Shown here: positions 9,130-19,373 of the stretch, piece by piece | How positions within the stretch are numbered: the first letter of the stretch is position 1 | Layout: every line of letters starts with the position of its first letter | Source of the DNA: Silene noctiflora | Lineage: Eukaryota > Streptophyta > Magnoliopsida > Caryophyllales > Caryophyllaceae | DNA: 20,364 nucleotides | Assembly: GCA_009801015.1 (NCBI GenBank) | Contig: VHZZ01000417.1 | Location: 176,010 to 196,373 of the forward strand | Direction: 5' to 3' | Made by a program: the position numbers and the translations under genes | The notes under the pieces: model-generated | Seen by the model: only the letters and a program-made list of their open reading frames with translations | Told to the model about the DNA's origin: nothing | Databases searched by the model: none

Positions 9130-10682
9130 ATGGCAAGGACAAAGGGAAACAATCAAACATCAAAATCCCAAAATTTTTCAAAAAGGAAAAAGGTATTGGC
9201 ATCTAAAGCTTTGGTAATCTGAGAAGAAGAAAGGGAAAGCATTGGATTTATTGAGGAGGCCACCACTACTAGCATACCGGTAGTTGAGCAACTTATCGAT
9301 TTCCCAAAGTAAAAATTCTTTGATATTGCTCATAAGAAAGTACTTGAATCCCTTTGCAAGAAGAAGTTTATTGCTACCAAGTTCATTTGCCATTATACCT
9401 TAACCATGTTGGGTGTGCTTGATCAAACTAAGGCATTTTTCGAGTCTATGAGCTTATCTACATTGTTTGATATGAAAAAGTTAACATACCCCTCCCTTAA
9501 ATTGGAATTTATTAGTTCATTAAAGCTATCTAAGGTAGAAGATCGAAGGTTTGTCGAGTTCCGACTCGAAAATGTATCAAGAAGGAGGTGAAAATCAATT
9601 TTTGGTGCGGTATTTAGCCTTCAAAGCCAATGGTGATTCTTCAAGAAACCCCTTAGTTTTGATGCTAAGCCCATTTGGAAGGCAATTTCCGGTCGGGATT
9701 TCACATTCTATAAAGAGTGTCATGCCTTGTATGTGCATCATCCGGGTATTCGGTATTGGCTTTGTTCTATCGCCAACACTCTCATTGCACGAAACGAAGC
9801 CAATGTATTTACGGAATTGGACCTTTCTTACCTTGAGTCACAAGTAAATGCCCATGGGAACTACAAATATAGATATGATATCCTTCCATTGTTGCTAGAA
9901 AAATGGAGGGATATGTAATTGGGGAAAGACAACACGGCATATATTGTAAATGACGCCTTGATCACAAAATTATCTATGCAGTTCAAACCACGGTCTAATG
10001 AAGACAAGGCTTATAAGCCGGTTAAATGAGAAAATCTCCTTGACATCAGCACATTAGTGAACAAATTTCATTGGGTGACCTACGACAATGTAACCCGGGA
10101 AATATGAGTGGTTTATTAAGGATTCAAAGTCTACGACCTTGCCGAGAAAGATATGCCGTATAAATGTGCACCGAGGTAATTACCTTCTTCCCATTTCTCA
10201 TCTTGCAAAATCCATAATCAATGACAACAAGAGCCCCAAAAAGGCTCCTCCTCTCTCGGCACACCGCCGTACCCCTTTGAATTTGAAGAGTTCACCGTCA
10301 ATGACCTGAGTGTTGTTGAAGGGAACTACTATTTGACAAAGCTATTGGAACATGTCCATAAGGAGGCCTACAAGGTTAGGGTGGATGCCTACTATGCCCA
10401 ATATCCTCCTCTTCTACGCCTATCACGGCAAGGACTTCTTGACTCCCAAAATCCTTTGCCGGATTGGGTAGATAAAAGAGTATTATTTCCATGTGCCTAC
10501 CCGATGAGGGGGTTGAGAGCTCGGTTTCGAGGACTGGAGAGAATGATAATAATGATGAGAACGGTGATGGCTTTGAAGAAAATTATAAGGAAGATGCTCA
10601 AAGTGGAAGTGGAAGTGATGATGAAGATGACAACTCTAGCTCTAATGAAGAGAGGGGCGATGAAGAAGCCGAGAGTAGTTGA
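9130..10682 (+). pseudogene. Athila-type third ORF (env-like / plant transposon protein)
   Basis: ATG at 9130 opens a basic N-terminus (MARTKGNNQTSKSQ). A single reading frame can be followed with only scattered stops (9220, about 9310, 9589, 9916 and others) to about 10490, then shifts frame into a very acidic tail (DDEDDNSSSNEE) that stops at 10682. Blocks seen include KKFIATKFICHYTLTMLGVLD, LSTLFDMKKLTYPSLKLEFISSLK, VEFRL, PIWKAISG, HHPGIRYWLCSIANTLIARNEAN and LLLEKWRDM. These fit the order of the ORF downstream of integrase in Athila elements: one helical half with L-T-Y-x-x-L-x-L-E-F-x-S-x-L, then R-Y-x-x-x-x-A-x-T-[IL]. The role of that product is unsettled; it has been called env-like, but I see no clear signal peptide or membrane segment. 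About 517 codons. Broken by several stops and one or more shifts. Confidence 0.7.
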
Positions 10683-11295
10683 TGATAAGTGTAAAAGTTG
10701 ATGGCCCAATGGAGGAAGGCACACATGAAGGGATAATGGCTCCAAAAGCATTAATCTCTTGGTACACATTAGTGAGTGTCCTACACCTCCTTTAGCTTCT
10801 CTTTTACCTCATGTTCATTAATTCGTGATTGTATTTTATAATATTGTTTAGCATAGTCCATCTAGTTTGTCATTTTGGACCCTTCATGGCTATGAGTTTT
10901 TGAGTCCTAGCAACATCAAAGGACTCACACCTCGGTCCCATTGAGGTGGCTACTTTTTTGCTCCCACCATGAAGAATCCAAACAGACAAGTTTATCCATG
11001 AAATTCATACATGGCCTATGGTAGAATCTCCCCCAATTTTTGCACTAGTAATAGTGTTTGTTTTGTTTGGGGAAGATTTGCTCATAGGCAACCCGAGTCA
11101 ATTCAAATTGGCTCTCCGAATAACAGAAATCATGCATTACATAGCATAGTTTAGGTTAGTTTGCATCACTTGTATATATATACCATATAGAATTTGCATG
11201 GTTAGAGCATTCATGCATGCATTCATGCATTCGCATTTTGCGTTCCTTTACCCAATTTTGTACGTTGAGGACAATGTCCGGAAAAAGTGTGAAGA
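10683..11295 (+). other. 3' noncoding region of the Athila-like element
   Basis: No coding signal. It contains a direct-repeat patch with ATTCATGC units at 11208-11234 and, near its end, GTTGAGGACAATGTCCGG followed by AAAAAGTGTGAAGA. A 'TTGAGGACAATG ... AAGTGTGG' block precedes the 3' LTR in many Athila/Tat elements, so the purine-rich AAAAAGTGTGAAGA at 11282-11295 probably marks the polypurine tract. Confidence 0.5.
11282..11295 (+). other. Putative polypurine tract of the Athila-like element
   Basis: AAAAAGTGTGAAGA, mostly purine, directly precedes TGAGAATTATAATCCC, which is taken as the LTR start. In the family the tract primes plus-strand DNA synthesis. The pyrimidines inside it suggest decay or a less strict tract. 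Confidence 0.45.
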
Positions 11296-12660
11296 TGAGA
11301 ATTATAATCCCAAAATTCATAAAAATTTGAGAAACTTAGAAAAATTTAAACACGTTCTTTCTTTTTCATAAAAACAAAACTCCTAAAAATTTGAAAATTT
11401 CCAGAAAAAACCAAAAATATGTTCTTTACATTGTAATGTATAGCATAGAATTGTATATACCATGTGTTTGTTACTCTTCTAACATAGGGACTATACCACA
11501 TTTGAGACATCCTTAAGGGGTTCATGAAGAGCCGCATGGTATGATCGTTTCAATCTCTTCTCCCTGGTATTTTTATGTTAATGACAATGTGGTGAATTTT
11601 TGCATAGCAGTTTGGTTACTATGTGGTGTTAGGAGATGCATTTAGAGTACTTGACACGTAGTTTATTAGAGCATATGCATTAGATTTGTATATATGTAGT
11701 TGCATCATGGCATAATGTTTGCATTTAGGTAATATTTTGTGAAAATGCCTAATTGGGAAGCTTGACAACTGTATATAAAGCCCTTTTAGATACTTTTTCT
11801 CCTTGAGACTTTCTTTGCTAGAATACATACAATACACCATAGGTTGTGTCATACTAATATCTTTTGTCCCATGAGTATGGCCTAGTCAAGGGTTTGTATA
11901 TGAGTCACTTTATCCAACCCTATGATGTGATATGGACACGATTAACTTGTCTAGGGGACCTTGATTGACTTGGTGGTGTGGCAACCCAAAAATACTTTTC
12001 ATGAATAAGTTTCTAAAGCTCATTTAAAAGTTTTTGTTATGGATCAATTCTAATTGCCAAAGTGAACCTCAATTGTATTGAAATGTTGAAATGTCACAAG
12101 GTGAGATATATTTGATGGAGGCGTACCACTTCTATGTGCTTTGGAGAGTGATTCATTGAATTGGGCCCCCACATGGTTGTGAATTCAACCACCCAAAGAT
12201 AGAGTGACTATCACCCATTGTAATTTATTTTATTGTAATCATTTATTTCTTGTGTATGATTTATTTATTCGGCTTTTTCACATGTAAATGAAAGTAAATT
12301 ATTCACTTCGACCCAATTGTATGCTAACTTGTATGCTTAACCGACTTAGTCTAAATTCACATGTTATGTTTAATATATTGGATGTTGCATTGCATGCATA
12401 CAATCGACAACATATTAAGTATGGAGGATTTCCCTGATCATTAGAAAGCTATCAAGGTGGGCGGGATTAGGTGTTCGAATAAAGAGCTTCCTAATACGTA
12501 CCATCACCCCTTGCTCAGATATCTGTGAGCATCCGTGTTTATTGGCATCGCGTGAGTCATTCTATACATAGAATGCTAAGGGTAACGATTTTCTTAGTGT
12601 TCATGTAACTAGTTTGTGTCTTGACATGGCAATCAGTATTCGAACTGTTCTAATTTTCCA
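11296..12660 (+). mobile_element. Probable LTR of an Athila/Tat-type element
   Basis: It starts TGAGAATT after a purine tract and ends TTTTCCA just before a PBS-like motif, giving a TG...CA segment of 1365 bp with no coding potential. A TATATAAAG box lies at 11772. Its left boundary behaves like a 3' LTR (purine tract, after the third ORF) and its right boundary like a 5' LTR (PBS follows). No second copy lies in the window to prove the ends, so the boundaries are inferred from the flanking motifs. Confidence 0.5.
11772..11779 (+). promoter_or_regulatory. TATA box in the probable Athila-like LTR
   Basis: TATATAAA in the context CTGTATATAAAGCCC, about 475 bases into the putative LTR, consistent with a U3 promoter. 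Confidence 0.45.
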
Positions 12661-13012
12661 TAAAAATTGGTGGCGACTCTACAAATGCAGGCTTACTCAA
12701 ACCTTTCACCAGTTTCAATGTCTTTTAAATTGATAATAGCCCATGATGTTCTTTGTTCACCAAAGTTCCGTGGGAGAAGTGTCGCCGCCTCAACAACCCA
12801 ACACGCAGGTGGCATGCTCCACACTCGGTCGATTGAAAAAGGTTCACTCAATCAATTAGGGGTCACTTGAGCGAGTGTGATGGACCACTCGATCAGGTTA
12901 GGGCCACTCGTTTGAGTACAAAGGTCCATTCGGTTGAATGCCCGTGTTCATCTTATATGACACTCTACATTTATTGGTTTAGATTCTAAAATTGTCGCTC
13001 TAATGCCACTTT
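12661..13012 (+). other. PBS-like motif and leader of a second Athila/Tat copy
   Basis: TAAAAATTGG is followed by TGGCGACTCTAC at 12671-12682. TGGCGACTC-type primer sites follow the 5' LTR of Tat/Ogre-like elements. After it comes leader-like sequence with several CTCG motifs (ACTCGGTCGATT, GAGCGAGTG, CACTCGATCAG). It stops where a CACTA transposon begins at 13013. It has no ORF I accept. The presence of a leader behind an LTR that already follows a third ORF suggests two elements sharing one LTR. Confidence 0.45.
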
Positions 13013-14344
13013 CACTACTACAATTGAGCACATAGGCCACGGTTAAATTTGTGGCGCAAGTGCCAAATTTCCGTTGCTAAAGTACTTTCCCACGGGAATA
13101 CCATTCGTGGCGCAAGTGATCGTGGCAAACAGATAGCCACGGGAAAAACAAGAGCATGGCTAGAATTAAAATTTTAGCCACGGATTCCCTCGTGACTAAT
13201 AGCTCCCGTGGCAAAAAAATTATTCCCGTGACCAAACATATTTCCCGTGGCAAAAAAATATAAAAAATAAATAATCAAAATGTAAAATATTATTTTTTAA
13301 TAACCATGAAAATGTTTTCACATATGAAATGGTCTCAAGCTTTTATACTTGCGTTTCGAATTTACTTGATTCATTCGATCGTTACTTGCATTCACCAGTC
13401 ATGTACTTGGACGCACTACCGAAATTGAAACTTAACTTTGTTGATATATTTAGTACTTTGTATCCTTTTAAAATGATTTTTTTCTTTCAAAACTACATTT
13501 TATATTATTTAATTTAAAAAATATTACATGACTTACATATTTTTGCGGACAAAACTTTATTTTTGCGAAATTACTCCAGAGTTTTCGATGTTGACCTCCC
13601 AACTAATGATTCTGAGGTCGTTTTTTGCCTGTGTCAGCAAATACATTTTCTCCTAACTAAATTTAATCGTGTTTTCCTCATATTTTTTTTATTTGTCGAC
13701 ATTCTTATTTTAAATTCTCTTTTCCCTATCTTTTCATATATTTTTGTACACAAATTCTATTGTGTAACGAACGTAAGTGAAATGAGAAAAATATAATCAC
13801 TTTTTGTTAAATATCGATCACTGCTGGGTATCAATAACTACTTTTTAATACTAAAAAATAACCAGGTCACTATTAACCAAAAAATGGTCACTTTTTGCCA
13901 AAAAATACGGAAAGATCATCGTACAACAAAATTGTTGCTTTCGCTAAATTGATTTCTCTTCGTTATTCTTGATCGTTTCTTTCATCAAAATTTTCACATT
14001 ATTTACACATATGAATTTATTATTATAATCTATATTTTATTTTTCCCTATGATGCACTCATTTTATATAAAATAAGATTTTCTTTATTGAATTTTTAATC
14101 GATTATTTTTTCAATATGTTTTTTTATGTTTTTTAATGATTTTTTGGAGATCATTTGTTACATTCATTTTAGCGTACTTTTCTATTTAATCTTTTTTTTA
14201 ATCTAATTGTATTTTTTTTACTCCTTATAAAACTCCCCAAAATTTATTTTTTACCAAGTTAAATTTATCTCAAATTCTTGTTTTCTATAAATATTTTACA
14301 AATAAATTTATAAATCAATTTTTGAATAAAAAATCGACAATATA
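13010..14344 (+). mobile_element. CACTA DNA transposon, one end
   Basis: CACTACTACAA at 13013 is the canonical terminal sequence of plant CACTA (CMC) transposons, preceded by TTT as a possible 3-bp duplication copy. The next 240 bases hold at least seven GCCACGG / CCCGTGGC units in both orientations (13035, 13089, 13136, 13177, 13205, 13225, 13243) and an exact 12-bp repeat, GTGGCGCAAGTG, at 13051 and 13107: the subterminal repeats to which the transposase binds in this superfamily. The rest is very AT-rich and has no transposase. The opposite terminus (TTGTAGTAGTG) was not found before the chromovirus at 14345, which probably interrupts the element. The small ORFs at 13329 and 13563 are AT-rich and unconvincing. 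Confidence 0.72.
13035..13250. repeat. CACTA subterminal repeats
   Basis: Units of GCCACGG(G) and its complement CCCGTGGC, in both orientations, spaced 18-55 bases, with variants such as CCCGTGAC at 13225. Several are followed by runs of A (GGCAAAAAAA). Density falls to nothing after 13250. Confidence 0.7.
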
Positions 14345-15696
14345 TGTAATACTATACAATTCTGGACATAGAGTACTTGGTCTAATGGGATGTATGCGAC
14401 CAAGTACACGACTGGGGTGTGTTGGGCAGGCTACTGCCTTGGGGCACTCGACCGAGCTTGGGTGACACTCGGTCGGGTAGTGTGTACTCGGTCGGAACTT
14501 ATGATACTCGACTGAGTGCCCGGTCTGACAAGTAACTTTTCCGCGGTTTGATTCAGATGATTAGAGAGTTATAAAATCGAGCTAAGCAGTTCTTAAACAT
14601 CATTTGCAAAACCTAATCACTCTCTAAACACTCTCTAAACATCCTAATCATAACCTAAGCAAGTATTCTTGTTTTTAGGATTTTTCGAGTTAGCTTTTTC
14701 TAATCTCGATCGCGTTAGTAAGTCTATCGTCATCTTTATTCATTTTATTGTTGTTATAGAAGTTGTTTAAACCCTAATTATGATAATATGGGGGGAATAT
14801 AATTATATAGTGATGGATTTTGATTAGTATTACATGTACATCAATGTATAGGTGCCGATTTCATAGAAGAACAATTCTAGTCGTCGTTGTTGCACCATTT
14901 GCTTAGGAGTTTCGAAATAAGGAAGAGTTTCCTTACACGGTACAATTATGTGGTTAATTGCATTGACTGATATTGTGTTTATTGTGATTGTAATAATGTA
15001 CCATGTGATTGTTGTTATCGAAATTGTTGGTTTAGATATTGTAAGCCATGTCGGGAGATGGTTTCACCCTTTTGTTTTGCCTCTTGTAACTCCCGTCACA
15101 AGGGGGATGTGCACAGTAATGAGCTTGGGTTCGCTCATTGCGATGAGCGGTAATTTGATGTCCACGCTGTGATTTGGCATTGGTAAGGGTGGGTTACCTG
15201 TTGCGATGAGAACTCGACTACTCGTGGCGATGAGAGCCATTTTGTGATTATGGAGTTTGGGGGATTGTTGGAGTACTGATTACATTAGCTTGGGTTTCAT
15301 ATTCTTGTATGTGGTTGTGATTAATTGTGTAATTGTACAGACCCTTCGTATGTTTTCAAAACTGTGGTGATCCATTTGATATTTCTGGCAGAAAGTGAGT
15401 AGTGAATCTAGAAGAGGTTGATATGTGAGCTTGTTTACTGGATTGGATGGGCGCCTACGAGATATCACATGTTTAGCTTCCGCTGTCTTTAAGTATATAT
15501 ATTATAATTAGTTGTTGACTTGTACCTTACTTTTAGTTGAGATTTTAGACCATGTAATTTGATTTAAACCATTTATTGACATTCTCATTTCATTATGGTA
15601 TCTTTGATGCATACTAACTTGGGTATCCGAGATGGTAGCACTCGCATTTGCTAATGTAGGCCTTGGCAAGGAACCTTGGTAGATGGGGGGATTACA
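14345..15696 (+). repeat. 5' LTR of the chromovirus
   Basis: It starts TGTAATACTATAC and matches 19597-20364 along its first 770 bases, including TGTTGGGCAGGCTACT, GCGGTTTG, ATGATTAGAGAGTTATAAAATCG, CCTAATCACTCTCTAAACACTCT and GATGGATTTTGATTAGTATT. The right end is placed at ATTACA (15696), four bases before the PBS-like site. A TATA box lies at 14570. Three GCGATGAG copies occur at about 15138-15235. The 74-residue ORF at 14948-15172 is not accepted. Confidence 0.82.
14570..14576 (+). promoter_or_regulatory. TATA box of the 5' LTR
   Basis: TATAAAA in GAGAGTTATAAAATCG, exactly repeated in the 3' LTR at 19834 and paralleled in the minus-strand LTR at 926. It probably directs the genomic transcript of the element. 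Confidence 0.62.
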
Positions 15697-15699
15697 AAG

Positions 15700-15711
15700 C
15701 GGTATCATAAT
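15700..15711 (+). other. Primer binding site, tRNA-Met-like, decayed
   Basis: CGGTATCATAAT matches 8 of 12 bases of the usual plant Ty3 site complementary to initiator tRNA-Met (TGGTATCAGAGC), keeping the core GGTATCA. It lies four bases behind the inferred LTR end, as expected. Confidence 0.5.
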
Positions 15712-16475
15712 AATGATTTTGGAACCTAAAACCAATGAACCAATGAAAATAAGGTGTCTAATGAAAATGAACCCAGGTAGAAGTTGTTTGGAGCTACCAC
15801 AAAGGTTTGGGAGATGTCCTAAAACTGCCTTTTTGCCCTTACAACTTCGAGCAAGTCACTACGGGGATGTGTCATGGGGATTTCTTGCATGTGTAAGTTA
15901 TCTTACATATATATATTGTGGAATGTGTATTCATTTGATGCGTGAAGTATTGCAAAGTGATTATGTGAATTGGAGTGAAGTGCATAGTATGAGTTTTGAG
16001 GCATATATGGAAGAGTTGGAGCGTTTATTTATGCGAATTTCGAGTATAGAAACATGTGAAATTGGATCGTATGGTATATGTAAGTTGGCCGGGATATGTG
16101 AAGGGGATTGTTTTGCATGATTCGGCTGAGTGAGGACAGCGTACTCGACTGAGTAGAGGGTACTCGACCGAGTGAGGTTTTTGTGATTTTGGAGGTGGCT
16201 ATTGCAGTGTGGTCACTCGGCCGTGTAGGATAGACACTCAGTCGAGTGTAGTGTACTCGACTAGATGCCGAGGGTACTCGATCGAGTACGGGTTCTGTGA
16301 CTTTTTGGTCAGCTACTAGAGTGTGCGCACTCGGCCGAGTAACTCGAGTACTAGACTGAGTGAGATAGGGTACTCGGTCGACTACCTCTTTTGCCGGGTG
16401 ATATCTTGTTTTGAGCCGTAGACTATGTGCTTACATTTCTTTTGGTTATTGAAGCTTAAAAGGCCGCCAAAGAGC
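15712..16475 (+). other. Chromovirus leader between PBS and gag
   Basis: Untranslated leader. The first 400 bases hold a 145-residue open frame (15683-16120) without retroviral similarity that starts in the LTR and crosses the PBS, so it is treated as chance. The second part (16121-16386) is a dense cluster of CTCG/CGAG near-palindromes. Gag begins at 16476. Confidence 0.55.
16121..16386. repeat. Cluster of CTCGnnCGAG near-palindromes in the leader
   Basis: About ten copies or variants of a 12-base imperfect palindrome, such as ACTCGACTGAGT, ACTCGACCGAGT, ACTCGATCGAGT, ACTCGGCCGAGT and ACTCGGTCGACT, spaced irregularly by 5-45 bases. Each could fold as a small hairpin in the transcript or act as a symmetric protein site. 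The same motif occurs four to six times in each LTR of this family. Confidence 0.7.
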
Positions 16476-17655
16476 ATGGCTAGAGCCGCTAACATGACCA
16501 TTGAAGATATAGCAACGATGATTGAGCATAATGATGCGCTCATTGAGGCCTTGAAAAATGTGGGAAGGGAGCATTATGTAGTTATGGATACATCTGCCCT
16601 AAACACCTCTATCTCTCGCCATCGTCCTACTATGTATGAGTGCATAGGAGAGCCCAATCTGCTCGATAACTTTTCCCGTGAGATGGAAATCATATTTGAG
16701 GTGGTTAACTGCCCGAGAAAAATGAAAGTGGACTAGGCGACCTTTTGCTTGAGAGGCCAAGCTGGGCGATGGTGGTCTCAAGAGAAGGCAGTCGCGCGGG
16801 AGTACTACCGGAATCGGGGTGAAGCAGCGATTCCCTTAGAGGAGCTAAAACTGCGATGAGGCATCAGTTTGTTCCATAGCATGTTCGTAGTAAGTTAAGA
16901 GCTGAGTTGGACTCTTTTATCAAGATCGATGACATGACAGTGTCCGAGTATTACACCATGTTCGATGAGCTAACTTGATAGGATGAAGACATGAAGATAA
17001 GCTAACAAAGCCTAGCACTCCTTTTCGAAAAAGGGTTGACGTTGTGGATTATGGAAAGGTTGCAAGCTGGGGTGATCTCTGACTTGAAAGATGTTTATGA
17101 GAGAGCAGGGCATGCAGAGTGACTTGCTAATATGTCCAAGGAGGCAAAGGAGAAAGTGAGTAAGAAACGGAAGACTGACTGTAAAGGCGGAGGCCAATCA
17201 AACTATGAGCGGGGTAATTTCAACCAGGCTAGGTCGTATTCCGGGGGAGCTAGTTATGATGGAAGCTCTTGTTAGAACGGTAGAGGTGGACATAGTACCA
17301 GTGATAACACCAACTTTACATGCTATAATTGTGGTGGTACTAGCCACAAGAAGTTTTAGTGTAGGAGCAGTGGAGGAGGAGACTTCTAACGACCTTATCA
17401 GGGGAACTTTTCCCATGCTCCGAGTCAAATTATGGCGAGTAACCGGCCAGCTAGGTCATGTAATAAACAAGGTTGGAAGAGCAACTACAACAGTGACGGT
17501 TAGAACCGCAACGGTGGATCCTATCAGCTCCCGAATAACAATGGTAATCAGAATTCGGCGGCCAAGTCTACCGCTTTAGCAAGTATGGTGCAGGGAGGGG
17601 ATCATAAAAGCAGCGGGAAGTTGTTCATGATGGACAAGCAAGCAGCAGATGATGT
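16476..17655 (+). pseudogene. Chromovirus gag with CCHC zinc knuckle, broken
   Basis: Starts at ATG 16476 (MARAANMTIEDIATMIEHND). The capsid homology block follows: NLLDNFSREMEIIFEVVNCP, MKVD, stop 16734, ATFCLRGQAGRWW, a classic plant Ty3 gag pattern (L-R-x-M-E-x-I-F ... A-x-x-x-L-x-G-x-A-x-x-W-W). After a stop near 16857 and a frameshift the reading resumes RSKLRAELDSF, MTVSEYYTMFDEL, then LLFEKGLTLWIMERLQ and LKDVYERAGHAE. The nucleocapsid has CYNCGGTSHKKF-stop-C at 17321-17362, a CX2CX4HX4C knuckle with a stop inside. Gag would package RNA and form particles. At least eight stops show it is dead. The 124-residue ORF at 17205-17579 is a shadow in another frame. Confidence 0.82.
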
Positions 17656-19258
17656 TGCTTAAGTCGCCACGGGTACTATTCTGATTAATCATAAACCAAC
17701 TTTTGTACTATTCGATTCGGGTGCTACCCATAACTTTTGTGTCTAAGAGTCATGCCGTAACAATGGGTTTACGGAAGTTTGAGTTGGCAAAAGATAATAT
17801 GTTCATACCGTCGGGACAGTCTATGTCATGTCGTAAGTTGTATAAAGGGTTGTCAATGGTGGTTGGGCAAGTAGATTTTTTAGTTGGCATACTTGAGTTT
17901 CCTAAAGTTGGGTTTGAGGTCATTGTGGGGATGGATTGGTTGGGTAAGTATAAGGCTAACAATGATTTTCATCCTAAAAAGGTGTCCTTGAGGGGTCCAA
18001 AGGGGATTAGAGTGTCTTATCAAGGGTTTTTAGTAAAACCCAAGGTTAACAACATTGCAGCGATGACCTTATAGTCATACTTGAGGAAGGGTTGTCTTAT
18101 TATTCTATGTCATGTGAGAGATACTCGGGTGGAGGAGCCTACAACAGCAGATATATGAGTGGTTGGTGAGTTTAAGGATGTTTTCCAGATGAACTACCAA
18201 GATTACCTCCTAAGAGAGATATTGACTTCAGTGTGGAGCTTAAACCGGGAACGGGACCTATATCTAAGGCCCCTTACCGTATTGGACCGAAAGAATTGGA
18301 AAAGTTGAAGAAGCAGTTGAATGAGTTTCTAGAGAAGGAATACATCATACCTAGTGTATCACCTTGGGGTGCGCCATTTTTTTTTTTGAAGAAGAAAGAC
18401 GACAGCATGAGGTTATGCATCGATTACAGAGAACTGAATCATGTTACCGTGAAGAATAGATATCCTTCACCAAGGATTTATGAGATATTCGACCTGTTGA
18501 GTGGTGCTAGGTGTTCTCGAAGATCGATCTAAGATCGGGATACCATCAGTTTAGGATTAAGGATTAAGATATTCCCAAGACAGCCTTTCGGTAGCGGTAT
18601 GGTCACTATGAGTACGTGGTGATGCCTTTCGGGTTAAAAAATGTTTATGGATATTATGAATCGGGTCTTTAGTCCGTTTTGAAATAGGTTCATGGTTGTT
18701 TTCATTGATGATATTTTAGTTTATTCCTAGACCAAAGAGGAGTATAATGAGCATTTGAGGTTAGTTTTAAAAACTTTGCGAGTTAATGAGCTATATGCTA
18801 CGTTATCAAAATGCAAATTTTGATTAGAGAAGATGGCATTTCTGATCTATGTAATTTCTAAGGATGGGGTAGCAGTTGATCCAAGCAAGACTGAAGCGGT
18901 GTCAAATTGGGAAGCACCGAAAGATGTGGCTGAAATTCGGAGTTTCTTAGGTTTGGCCGGGTATTGCAGACGGTTATTGAATTATTTTTCCAAGATTTCT
19001 AGACCTATGACGGCCTTGATGAGGAAGGAGAACATATTTCATTGGGACGAGAGTTATGAGGCGTCATTCCAAACCTTAAAGGAGCGTTTGACTACTACTC
19101 TTGTCTTAGCTTTTCCAGAGGGAAGTGAGAACTTCGAGGTTTATATTGACGCCTCAAAGAATGGTTTGGGTTGTGTCTTAATGAATAATGGGAAGGTTAT
19201 TTCTTATGCATCAAGGCAGCTGAAATCATATGAAGAGAACTATCCTACTCACGTTACT
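17656..19258 (+). pseudogene. Chromovirus protease, reverse transcriptase and part of RNase H
   Basis: The protease active site FVLFDSGATHNF has its Asp codon at 17714. After a shift at about 17740 the reading is SKSHAVTMGL ... VGMDWLGKY ... HPKKVSLRG. Reverse transcriptase starts around 18185 ([17 protein letters not shown]), with [42 protein letters not shown] at 18416, KTAFRSRYGHYEYVVMPFGL and the polymerase FIDD box at 18701-18712. Breaks are a shift near 18512, a stop after RIKD, a small deletion after MPFGLKN and stops near 18670, 18728 and 18822. RNase H begins [16 protein letters not shown], keeps its first catalytic Asp in [10 protein letters not shown] (19148) and [17 protein letters not shown], and then ends abruptly. 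The remaining catalytic residues and the whole integrase are missing. Confidence 0.87.
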
Positions 19259-19373
19259 TAAGGTACTATGGTCTAATCATAAAGTGGAAGAGGCCACGTG
19301 AGAACCAGGGGAGGCTATGAAGGAACGCTATCCACATCTTTATGAGTTGGTATGTTTGGTTACGGGGTTGTAA
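19257..19373 (+). pseudogene. C-terminal tail of chromodomain, joined by deletion
   Basis: In a different frame from RNase H, KVLWSNHKVEEAT-stop-E, then EAMKERYPHLYEL and a stop at 19371. The pattern V-x-W-x-N-H-x-x-E-E-A-T-W-E...M-x-x-x-Y-P-x-L-F/Y is the end of the chromodomain in Tekay/Del-like integrases. Its position directly behind the RNase H motif Y-P-T-H shows that RNase H end, integrase core and most of the chromodomain were deleted. Confidence 0.75.

Noticed and set aside
11208..11234. ATTCATGC repeats
   Set aside because: A short, three-unit repeat in noncoding retrotransposon sequence; too small to suggest an array or a replication origin.
15683..16120. 145-residue ORF behind the 5' LTR
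   Set aside because: It starts inside the LTR, crosses the PBS, has no retroelement similarity, and precedes the true gag start at 16476.
17205..17579. 124-residue ORF rich in V, T and R
   Set aside because: It is a shadow of the gag nucleocapsid region, whose CCHC motif is in another frame.
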